This document shows positions 57,379 through 64,000 of a stretch of 64,000 nt of DNA, piece by piece. Both the position numbers and the translations under genes were made by a program. The stretch lies in IMG/VR virus record IMGVR_UViG_3300050821_010764, positions 1-64,000 of that record. One strand, written 5' to 3'. This stretch comes from a virus. Below the pieces are notes generated by a model. That model had not been told where the DNA came from. It saw only the letters and a list, made by a program, of their open reading frames with translations, and ran no database searches. Positions within the stretch are counted from its first letter, which is position 1. The number at the start of each line of letters is the position of its first letter.

Positions 57379-57936
57379 ATGAAAAAAGTATTAGGATTTG
57401 ATGTGTCGAGTACTACAATTGGTTGGTGTGTATTAGAGATTAATGAAACAACCAAAGAGATCGATTATAAAGTTTGTGACTATGTCAAACCCCTAAAGAA
57501 GGGATCCATCATTGAACGTATTGTAGATACCAGAAATAAGATTTCTGTTATTATCAATAAGGTACAACCAGATTATATTGGCATTGAAGATATTATCCAA
57601 TTCATGCAAGGCAAAAGTACTGCCAAAACTATTATCATGCTAACTACATTTAATAGGATGATTGGATTATGCGCTTATGATTATCTGGGAAGGTCGCCGG
57701 AGTTATTCAATGTCATGACTATTAGGCATGGACTAAAAGAAGATAAAGTTTTGCCAAAAAAAGAAGATATGCCGGAGCTTGTCGCTAAACATTTAGGAAT
57801 TACATTTCCTTACGAGTACAATAAAAAGGGCAAAGTCAAAGTGGAAAGTTTCGACAAAGCGGATGGTGTAGCTGTCGCTCTCTATTATGCACGAGTCCTC
57901 ACTGATAAGGTCAAGCGTAAGGGTAAGAAAAAATGA
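57379..57936 (+). CDS. ruvC: RuvC-like Holliday junction resolvase
   Basis: A 185-residue RNase H-fold resolvase. Catalytic acids: Asp8 (GFDVSSTTIGW), Glu70 (YIGIEDII) and the C-terminal Asp pair in DKADGVAVAL. It resolves branched DNA before packaging. Lys-rich tail. The start has no Shine-Dalgarno but a GATATAT box 15 bases upstream; it is coupled to dnaJ by ATGA. Confidence 0.9.
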   Translation: MKKVLGFDVSSTTIGWCVLEINETTKEIDYKVCDYVKPLKKGSIIERIVDTRNKISVIINKVQPDYIGIEDIIQFMQGKSTAKTIIMLTTFNRMIGLCAYDYLGRSPELFNVMTIRHGLKEDKVLPKKEDMPELVAKHLGITFPYEYNKKGKVKVESFDKADGVAVALYYARVLTDKVKRKGKKK

Positions 57937-58871
57937 ATCTCAAGGAAGCCTACTCAATCTTAGAAATTCCCCAGACCTCCACACCGGAGGAGGCTAAGAA
58001 GAAGTACCGCGAACTTACGAAAAAGTATCACCCCGACATCAATAAGGAGGTTGGAGCCGAAGATAAGTTCAAAAAGATCAATGAAGCTTATCAGGTAGTC
58101 TCTTCTGGTAGAAGTACTGATCGTGAAGATGTGATGCATCAGCGCAATCCATTTACCAATCCTTTTGGTAGCCAGATTCAATATCAGGCAGAAAATATTC
58201 CTTTACACACTACTATCTCATTTAAAGATTCAGTGAGGGGATGTAAAGTGGATCTAAAGTTTAACCGCAATGCCAAGTGCAAAAACTGCCATGGTCAAGG
58301 CGAAGTATCCATCCATAATGGTTGTACTAAATGTGGTGGTAAAGGACAAGTCGTTAGTCGTCAGGGCAACATGATAGTAGTACGGACTTGTGATAAATGT
58401 TTTGGTCGGTCATCTGCCGAGGCATGTAAAAGCTGCAACGCTACTGGTGTGGTAGAAACTGAAACCTCTATTAACGTCACCATCCCTGGCGGAATTCAGA
58501 ATGGGAATATTCTGCGTGTAGGTGGAATGGGAAACTTTGCCGGTCATTTCGGACCACTAGAACAACACACAGACGTGCATCTGCACGTGGCTGTGACTCC
58601 AGAAAAGGGCTTATCCCTAGATGGTAATCAGGTGGTATCTACTTTAGAAATATCTCTTCTAGAAGCCCTGAAAGGGTGCCAAAAGGTAGTTCCTACTATT
58701 TTTGGCAATAAAGAAATAGAAGTAAAACCGATGTCTAGGAATAAAGAAGAGATTATAATTCCACGTTTAGGCGTGAATGGCACTGGGAATCAAAGAGTAA
58801 TTCTAGACGTCAAATACCCAGCGGATGTCCATAAGATTATCGACATCCTTACTAATGAGAGGATATCATAA
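57933..58871 (+). CDS. dnaJ: DnaJ co-chaperone
   Basis: A 312-residue DnaJ: J-domain with HPD (33-35), then four zinc repeats (CKNCHGQG, CTKCGGKG, CDKCFGRS, CKSCNATG, about 110-170), then the C-terminal peptide-binding domain. The Gly/Phe-rich region is nearly missing, so substrate hand-over may differ. DnaJ triggers DnaK ATPase; no DnaK is seen, so it would recruit host DnaK. In phage lambda, DnaJ acts in helicase loading; here it sits among replication genes (RuvC, primase). Confidence 0.95.
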   Translation: MNLKEAYSILEIPQTSTPEEAKKKYRELTKKYHPDINKEVGAEDKFKKINEAYQVVSSGRSTDREDVMHQRNPFTNPFGSQIQYQAENIPLHTTISFKDSVRGCKVDLKFNRNAKCKNCHGQGEVSIHNGCTKCGGKGQVVSRQGNMIVVRTCDKCFGRSSAEACKSCNATGVVETETSINVTIPGGIQNGNILRVGGMGNFAGHFGPLEQHTDVHLHVAVTPEKGLSLDGNQVVSTLEISLLEALKGCQKVVPTIFGNKEIEVKPMSRNKEEIIIPRLGVNGTGNQRVILDVKYPADVHKIIDILTNERIS

Positions 58872-59209
58872 TGGCATTTTCCACATTCTGCACCAATAAA
58901 GGTTGCGGCAAAATTCAAGAACCTTATCTAGATCCTAAGGACAATAAAGTTTATTGCTCGGAGTGTGATAGAGAAATAACCAACATTACGCCGTTTGTCA
59001 AGATCCAAATGAAGAGCATGAAGCAATTTCGACAGACTAAGCCGAAACCCTTTGCTGTCAAGTGCCCGGCATGTGGTAGAGAAGAGCAGCCGATGCACCT
59101 TGGCGACGATATAGTCTGTAGTATGTGTGGCGATCCACTCAATAATCTGAGCCCAATCTTCAAAAATATGCTCAAAGAAAAGTTGAAAAACGCCAATAAA
59201 GATGTCTAA
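58871..59209 (+). CDS. Zinc-finger protein
   Basis: A 112-residue protein with two zinc sites (CTNKGCG...CSEC and CPACGR...CSMCGD). TAATG overlap with dnaJ. Likely a small nucleic-acid or replisome adaptor; unknown. Confidence 0.75.
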   Translation: MAFSTFCTNKGCGKIQEPYLDPKDNKVYCSECDREITNITPFVKIQMKSMKQFRQTKPKPFAVKCPACGREEQPMHLGDDIVCSMCGDPLNNLSPIFKNMLKEKLKNANKDV

Positions 59210-59233
59210 ATTCGCCACGTTAGGAAGTATGGC

Positions 59234-60001
59234 ATGTTAAACAAAATCATTGAATCCTGTCAATTTCTGTTGGAGAATTTCCCAGAAGCGCAAGAAGCTA
59301 GAGACTATTTGGATTCTAGGCTCAACAAAGAGAGTCGGCAGCAATTCCAATTTGGTTATTTCCCAAGGACTAATAATCTAAATGTCTTAACTGAAATGGT
59401 AGGAGAAGAGGCGTTACTTAATACAAGTCTATTGTATTATAGAGAGATAGAAGACTCTTTATCTCATCGAATGATTCCTGTTCCTTATTTCGAAGACTAT
59501 CCGGTTATCATGCCATTTCGTAATACTTACGGCGAGATAGTGGCTATTGTAGGAAGAACCTTACTGAGTGAAGAGGAGCAGAAGGCGAAGAAAATTCCCA
59601 AGTACAAGAATACTAAAAAAACGAGACGATTTGAGAAAGGTCAATTAGTTTTTGGATTGCACGAAAATAAACAACATATTTTAGACCAAAACTGTGTTTA
59701 TGTCGTAGAAGGTCAGTTCGACGTTATTAAAGCTGTTGAAAAGGGATTTAGGAATATTGTCGCATTAGGTACTTCTAATATGACAGCCTATCAATTTTCT
59801 GTCATTAGTCGATACACCGATAACATATTTCTGTTATTGGATAATGATGTAGCTGGCGAAAAGGGGAGGAAACTAGCGATTAACAAGTATGGCAAACTTG
59901 CCAATATTCAGAATTTTTACTTACCAGAAAGTTATAAAGACATCGACGAATACCTAACCAAAAATGGTAATGAGTCTGTGTCTTTTGTTGTCAAAGCGTG
60001 A
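59234..60001 (+). CDS. DnaG-type primase catalytic (TOPRIM) protein
   Basis: A 255-residue protein with the DnaG core: 'FQFGYFPRTNNL', 'YPVIMPFRNTYGEIVAIVGRTL' (N-subdomain RNAP basic motif region), TOPRIM Glu in VYVVEGQFDVIKA and metal Asp pair in LLLDNDVAGEKGR. It lacks the zinc domain, which is a separate protein at 37.1 kb, and the helicase-binding C-terminus. It synthesises RNA primers. Its position just upstream of the sigma-like gene fits a replication/transcription block. Confidence 0.9.
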   Translation: MLNKIIESCQFLLENFPEAQEARDYLDSRLNKESRQQFQFGYFPRTNNLNVLTEMVGEEALLNTSLLYYREIEDSLSHRMIPVPYFEDYPVIMPFRNTYGEIVAIVGRTLLSEEEQKAKKIPKYKNTKKTRRFEKGQLVFGLHENKQHILDQNCVYVVEGQFDVIKAVEKGFRNIVALGTSNMTAYQFSVISRYTDNIFLLLDNDVAGEKGRKLAINKYGKLANIQNFYLPESYKDIDEYLTKNGNESVSFVVKA

Positions 60002-60033
60002 TAATTAAACTAAAATTACCACTCCTTGCTATT

Positions 60034-60040
60034 GATATAT
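60034..60040 (+). promoter_or_regulatory. GATATAT box, 40 nt before ATG 60074
   Basis: GATATAT between the primase gene and the sigma-like gene, whose ATG follows GGAG. Confidence 0.5.
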
Positions 60041-60073
60041 TCTGATTCAGTCTTTAACTTTACTGGAGTTCAA

Positions 60074-60514
60074 ATGGAACGTAGAAAAAATCGTAGCGAC
60101 AAATACCAATGGGTCCTGTTGGAAACAGTTTGTTCGAATGACATGATGGAAGCCTTTTGCAATGAAGACAGCATTTACAATAGACTTAACCCATTTCAGT
60201 ACGATGAGGACCTAATGGATTTAGAAGAGCAGTTGAAGCAAGAGTTTTGGAGAGTGGTAGATACCCTTTTGACTCCAAGACAAAGAGAAGTGATTAGACT
60301 TTACGCAGATGGCTACACTCAGATGGAGATTGCCAAGATGCTGAATGTCAACCAAAGTTCTATTACCAAGTCTTTAAATGGAAATGTGGACTACAAGAAT
60401 GGTAAGAAGATTTACGGTGGGGCTAGAAAGAAAATCCGCAAGATTATCGAAAACGATGACAGGATTAAAGAGATACTAGCAGAGATGGCAGCTTGTAGAG
60501 AAGAAAAGTGGTAA
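60074..60514 (+). CDS. Sigma factor region-4-like transcription factor
   Basis: A 146-residue protein starting at ATG 60074 (GGAG upstream); an in-frame TTG further up overlaps the GATATAT box. Residues about 66-100 (LTPRQREVIRLYADGYTQMEIAKMLNVNQSSITKSL) are a sigma70 region 4 helix-turn-helix, which reads -35-like DNA. A typical region 2 is not evident, so it may be a truncated late sigma (as T4 gp55 is short) or an adaptor. It is the only sigma-like candidate here for reading the GATATAT box; that is inference. Confidence 0.85.
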   Translation: MERRKNRSDKYQWVLLETVCSNDMMEAFCNEDSIYNRLNPFQYDEDLMDLEEQLKQEFWRVVDTLLTPRQREVIRLYADGYTQMEIAKMLNVNQSSITKSLNGNVDYKNGKKIYGGARKKIRKIIENDDRIKEILAEMAACREEKW

Positions 60515-60518
60515 GATA

Positions 60519-60555
60519 AAAGGCGGGCTTCATTTGAAGCCCGCCTTTCTTTTTG
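60519..60555 (+). terminator. Strong intrinsic terminator
   Basis: A 13-bp perfect stem (AAAGGCGGGCTTC with GAAGCCCGCCTTT, loop ATTT), followed by CTTTTT; separates the replication block from the virion-type genes. Confidence 0.9.
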
Positions 60556-60659
60556 GTAATAAAATGGACTTATTAGGTATACTACCCGCCTAAATAAGTA
60601 GAAAATCGTATCAATATTTCTTTATCTATAGTAGGCACGTTCTGTTTATGGGAGACGTA

Positions 60660-61115
60660 ATGTCAAAAAATTCGATAGATTACTCTAGTTTGGAAACCAA
60701 AATCTACAAAAGAGCTTACAAACTGAGCGATGTTAAAGATCGTTTGGAAACCGTTGCTTTTGACATTGTTAGATTCAAAGATAGTGATAAGGCTGCTGAT
60801 TTGTGGCAGGTACAGAACGCCGAAGACGGTGATTATATCGTTGCGATGTACCAGTCTGAGGAAGAAGAGAAGACTGCTTCCTGGGGTGTGACTGTCAGCA
60901 AGACTGCCGGTGACCTACAGGTCTCTTACAAAGGCGATCCTCTAGTTAGCATCTCGTCTGGCAAGTTAGGAATACCTCCTTCCGAGCTATATAAGATTGA
61001 AGAATACCTACCTGCTAAGCTAGCTGCAAACAAGAAATTGGTCAAGGCTCTACTCAATGAGTTGCCAGCATCAGCTAAAAATGCGGTATTAAATAAATAC
61101 CCTGAGTTGGTTTAA
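60660..61115 (+). CDS. Hypothetical protein, probable virion-associated
   Basis: A 151-residue protein from ATG 60660 (GGGAG upstream), with a short in-frame upstream ATG (60648). A beta-rich middle (WQVQNAEDGDYIVAMYQ, SWGVTVSKTAGDLQVSY) and a helical C-terminus. First gene of the block after the strong terminator. Confidence 0.75.
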   Translation: MSKNSIDYSSLETKIYKRAYKLSDVKDRLETVAFDIVRFKDSDKAADLWQVQNAEDGDYIVAMYQSEEEEKTASWGVTVSKTAGDLQVSYKGDPLVSISSGKLGIPPSELYKIEEYLPAKLAANKKLVKALLNELPASAKNAVLNKYPELV

Positions 61116-61136
61116 CATACGGAATAGGATGCTTAA

Positions 61137-62741
61137 ATGAGTCTCGACAAAATCAAACAATTAGTAGGTTCTTTGGCAAAGTCAGTTGATGACAGCGAAA
61201 GAGTTGCTACCCCGATTCTGGCTGCCAAGTTAGCTAAAGCCGTTGAGGCTTATCCGGGCGATCAAACCATCGGAGCTATGTCTCGTGTTATTGGTAAGCT
61301 CGCTTCTAACAATACTTTCTTTATTCGTAAATCAGAACTTAAAAGTTTGTATCAAAAACTACATTCTCGTAACACCAAGTTCGCTGAATTGTTTCAGGAC
61401 GAATTGGGTGTGGTAGATTCTCTTCCAACACCAACTTTGATGCCAAGAGATGAAGCTGTTCAGGTAAATACTTACGAAGTTGGTGATCAAATCTTAGCAA
61501 ATGCGCTGAATAGTGTCTTTGACAAGTTCACTCCACTTAAACTTTACAGCCAAAATTTGGCTAATAAAGCGTTAGCCTCAGTGGCTAGCACTTTAGATGC
61601 TTGGAATTTGAAGCCAACTGCTCTTGCAGTCGATGATGGCAACGAGAAATTCCTAGTTATCAGAGCCGACTACGAGACTCCAAAGGGAGTCACCAGTCTT
61701 TATGTTCCAGTAGAGACTACCAAAACCACCGTGGCTGAAGCTTCGGTTTTTATGGGCAACACCGGTCCTCAAGAACTCAATCATACCAATATTAAAACCT
61801 ATCTAACTACCTTCGCTGGCACCAAACTCAAGATTAATGCTACCAGCATCTTGGGTGTGTTGACCAGTGCGGCTTCTGAAAACAGGACTGTTAGCGATGC
61901 AGAGATTGCATTAACTAAATTGAATGCTACTCGTCAAGGTAAGTCAGAATTCTTCCAGAACCAAGTAGTTGGTTTGAAGGTTGCTGAGGCTGCCAAGAAA
62001 GATGTGGAGCTTTCGAGGTCCGAAGAGTTCGTTTCTTTCGAAAAACAATTCACCACTCCATACGGTCAAGCTTCTTGGCAGTTCGGTGCAGATAAAGTTA
62101 AGACTGCTAGAGAACATGTGACTAGACAGTTGTTAACCTACGGTCATAAGAACCCACAAGTTACTGTTGTCAAAAGTGACGACACTTCCATTCTCTTTAG
62201 CGTTGCACTAGATGCGGGCAGGGTTGGATTTACCGTTCCTGTCAAATTTGCCAGTGGCAATATGGTTAAGCCAAGTGTCATGTTGTGCAATGGTACGGTT
62301 GCTTCATTTAGCCAAGAAGGAATTAACGAACTATACGTCAGTAATGCCAGCGACTTCAAAGCTGCGGCTGCTGCCTCTCCTCAATTTGGTTTGAAGCCAA
62401 GTGATGTATTAAATAACTTGAGAGTAGCTTTAGCCGAGGGTAACCACGCCAAGGCAGAAGACGCCTTGAACGTCCTAGCAAATTCTGGAGATACTAAGGC
62501 TCATGCCATCGGCTTCCAGTTATTCCTAGATGGTTTAGCCCACAAGAAGGCTGAAGCTGAAGTCAAGTGTTCTCACATGATCAAGAATGCTACTAGTGAG
62601 CATCCAATCTGTGCACATACTGGATTACCAGTTCACAAGGTGTATCAAGATAAAGATGGTAATTGCCGTCCTCTTTATAGAAGAGGTCAGGATGAAACTT
62701 ATGAAGGAGCAGTCTTTAATAACTCCAAGATCTTCGGGTGA
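61137..62741 (+). CDS. Probable virion structural protein
   Basis: A 534-residue protein: helical N-terminus with repeated KLA motifs (ATPILAAKLAKAVEAYPG), long mixed alpha/beta body, and a C-terminal Cys/His segment (VKCSHMIKN, HPICAHTGLPVHK) that could bind zinc. Large size, high Ala/Thr content and position suggest a major structural protein. No named family. Confidence 0.8.
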   Translation: MSLDKIKQLVGSLAKSVDDSERVATPILAAKLAKAVEAYPGDQTIGAMSRVIGKLASNNTFFIRKSELKSLYQKLHSRNTKFAELFQDELGVVDSLPTPTLMPRDEAVQVNTYEVGDQILANALNSVFDKFTPLKLYSQNLANKALASVASTLDAWNLKPTALAVDDGNEKFLVIRADYETPKGVTSLYVPVETTKTTVAEASVFMGNTGPQELNHTNIKTYLTTFAGTKLKINATSILGVLTSAASENRTVSDAEIALTKLNATRQGKSEFFQNQVVGLKVAEAAKKDVELSRSEEFVSFEKQFTTPYGQASWQFGADKVKTAREHVTRQLLTYGHKNPQVTVVKSDDTSILFSVALDAGRVGFTVPVKFASGNMVKPSVMLCNGTVASFSQEGINELYVSNASDFKAAAAASPQFGLKPSDVLNNLRVALAEGNHAKAEDALNVLANSGDTKAHAIGFQLFLDGLAHKKAEAEVKCSHMIKNATSEHPICAHTGLPVHKVYQDKDGNCRPLYRRGQDETYEGAVFNNSKIFG

Positions 62742-62744
62742 TCT

Positions 62745-63584
62745 ATGAGTGTATCAAGACTAGCTAGATTTCTAACTCTCAAATACGCCGCAGAGCTAAT
62801 CAATCCTGATGCTCCTGCCGGTGAATTGATTGAGACGATTAAAAATAATTTAGCTGACATTTACCGAAAGTTTATGCCAGAGTATAGCGGTCTTATATCT
62901 CAAATCAATCAATCCTATAAACTTCCATTTCTAGATAGTTTGGAAGATATTTTTTCTGCCTTTATTGCTAATCTTGACAATCTGGATATTATTCAAGTTA
63001 ATCAGCTATCCCTTGAATTGATTAAGAATGTTGAGCATGTAAGGGTTAAATTAAACGATTTCATCAAAACCAATAAGAATGACCCTGCTTTTACCGCTTT
63101 CTTTATGAGAAAGAGATTAGCTAGCACGGTGGATAAAGTATTGGAAGGTTTGGAGAAAGATTTAATTAGACAATTAGATTACATTAATGCTACCAACAAA
63201 AGTGTTCATCTTCCTACTGCCGAGTTCACGGAACATGGTAGGGGTCGTCGCATGCCAGATGGTAGTGAAACTACCAAGCGTCGTCGTATGGAACAAACTC
63301 CACAACAAACTGAAATGTTGGTTTTGAGATTCGGTGATTTGTATGGTGTTAGGGATATGTCTGATTGGGGTAAGCTCAAACATGGGGATGCCGATTTGGC
63401 AGAAGAATTAATGACGGCATTTCTTGGGCTAAATAGAGCATCTAAGGAGTACCAGAAATCTGAGGACTACGATCCTAAAGACCGAAGGAATGCCAGCAAA
63501 GAAAAATTATTTTTGGCAACCAAGGTAAAGGGTGGTTTGCGCAAGCGAATTGAAGAGTTCTTTAGTAATAAGAGAGGTTTATAA
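62745..63584 (+). CDS. Hypothetical protein, virion block
   Basis: A 279-residue protein. N-terminus SRLARFLTLKYAAELINPDA resembles other block members; helical middle; C-terminal half has a basic stretch (GRGRRMPDGSETTKRRRMEQ) followed by a folded end. TAATG overlap to the next gene. Unknown function. Confidence 0.8.
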   Translation: MSVSRLARFLTLKYAAELINPDAPAGELIETIKNNLADIYRKFMPEYSGLISQINQSYKLPFLDSLEDIFSAFIANLDNLDIIQVNQLSLELIKNVEHVRVKLNDFIKTNKNDPAFTAFFMRKRLASTVDKVLEGLEKDLIRQLDYINATNKSVHLPTAEFTEHGRGRRMPDGSETTKRRRMEQTPQQTEMLVLRFGDLYGVRDMSDWGKLKHGDADLAEELMTAFLGLNRASKEYQKSEDYDPKDRRNASKEKLFLATKVKGGLRKRIEEFFSNKRGL

Positions 63585-64000
63585 TGAGAATAGCAGAAAT
63601 GTTGACCGCCATTGCGGCTTGGCTAGAAAGCCCAAATAATGAAGCTTTGCTGTTAGCCGAAGCTGACGAGGACTGCATGAAAGTCGTTGCAGAGTCCTGT
63701 ACTTTGGCTGCCGCTCTTCTCAAGAATGCTGCTGAACAAGTAGACACCATGGAAGCCCCAGAAGAGTCTAAAATCACTCCTGAATCCATTGATGAGCTTG
63801 CCAATTTGGCAGCCGCTTTCGATGCCTCGGGTGACCCACAACTCAAGAAGCAGGCTTCTGTACTTGATGAACTATTGCTATCTATTGCTGCTCCACCTAA
63901 TGCTTATGCAGAAAGAAAAGATTTACAAGAGCAAAGATTGATTGAGATAGGTAAGAAGTACAATGATCCACGTAAAGAATTGCATGAAGTAAATAAAATT
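63584..64000 (+). CDS. Hypothetical protein, partial at window edge
   Basis: 139 residues are visible, and the frame runs off the window. MRIAEMLTAIAAWLES at the start, Ala/Leu/Glu-rich helices, then a polar region (AYAERKDLQEQRLIEIGKK). It resembles the other KLA/Ala-rich proteins of the block. The + strand frame is clearly better than the overlapping minus-strand frames. Confidence 0.75.
   Translation, partial: MRIAEMLTAIAAWLESPNNEALLLAEADEDCMKVVAESCTLAAALLKNAAEQVDTMEAPEESKITPESIDELANLAAAFDASGDPQLKKQASVLDELLLSIAAPPNAYAERKDLQEQRLIEIGKKYNDPRKELHEVNKI

Noticed and set aside
1-64000. Genome-wide recoding of TAG
   Set aside because: Two CUA tRNAs raised the idea, but the genes are intact under the standard code and two confident genes stop at TAG. 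Suppression or avoidance fits better than recoding.

Overview
This window is a stretch of a very large (jumbo or 'huge') tailed-phage genome. About 98 genes are packed almost edge to edge, mostly on the + strand, with many ATGA and TAATG start/stop overlaps. The cargo is phage-typical: a T4-type gp46/gp47 pair, a UvsX/RecA recombinase, a gp32-like ssDNA-binding protein, a dNMP kinase, lysin-type enzymes, and many Pro/Thr-linker proteins that look like virion parts. I see no capsid, terminase or tail tape gene, so this is an internal segment. The code is standard, the host cannot be named, and there is no sign of CRISPR, insertion sequences or integration.

Layout. 1-2.6 kb: sugar or glycan modification genes. 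2.6-5.1 kb: an IscU scaffold, small proteins and a Thg1-like protein. 5.1-5.9 kb: an RNA cluster with a consensus sigma70 promoter, four tRNA-Thr genes that read all four ACN codons, a hairpin terminator and a complete tmRNA. 6-14 kb: a lysin, an M23 peptidase, an HD protein, a Pth2-like protein, NadA, an HNH protein, IF3, and scattered tRNAs including two with the amber anticodon CUA. 14-18 kb: a sugar nucleotidyltransferase, an SDR reductase and a Dps. 18-22.5 kb: an operon with two HU-like proteins, a DksA-like protein and a ClpR/ClpP-like pair. 22.6-34 kb: a structural-type protein, DUF192, an FtsK-type motor, topoisomerase I, an AAA ATPase, an MT-A70 methylase and an HNH protein. 34-46 kb: zinc proteins, a deformylase with a SEC-C tail, a cysteine-less thioredoxin fold, a primase zinc domain, SbcD/SbcC, a dNMP kinase, a Fe-S RecB-type nuclease, trigger factor and an M41 peptidase. 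46.5-60.5 kb: Pol III alpha, RecA, SSB, RuvC, DnaJ, a primase TOPRIM protein and a sigma-like factor. 60.6-64 kb: virion-type genes running off the edge.

How the parts fit. The most striking theme is control of protein birth and death. The phage carries IF3, peptide deformylase, trigger factor, a Pth2-like protein, tmRNA, at least six tRNAs, DnaJ, a ClpP with a catalytically dead partner, and a stand-alone FtsH-like peptidase. A second theme is metal and cofactor chemistry (IscU, the 4Fe-4S enzyme NadA, a Fe-S nuclease, Dps). Replication is a chimera of bacterial-type DnaE, DnaG parts and TopA with T4-type recombination proteins. Two kinds of transcription signal are visible: a host-type sigma70 promoter before the tRNA array, and a recurring GATATAT box placed either about 15 nt before start codons that lack a Shine-Dalgarno, or about 40 nt before starts that have one.
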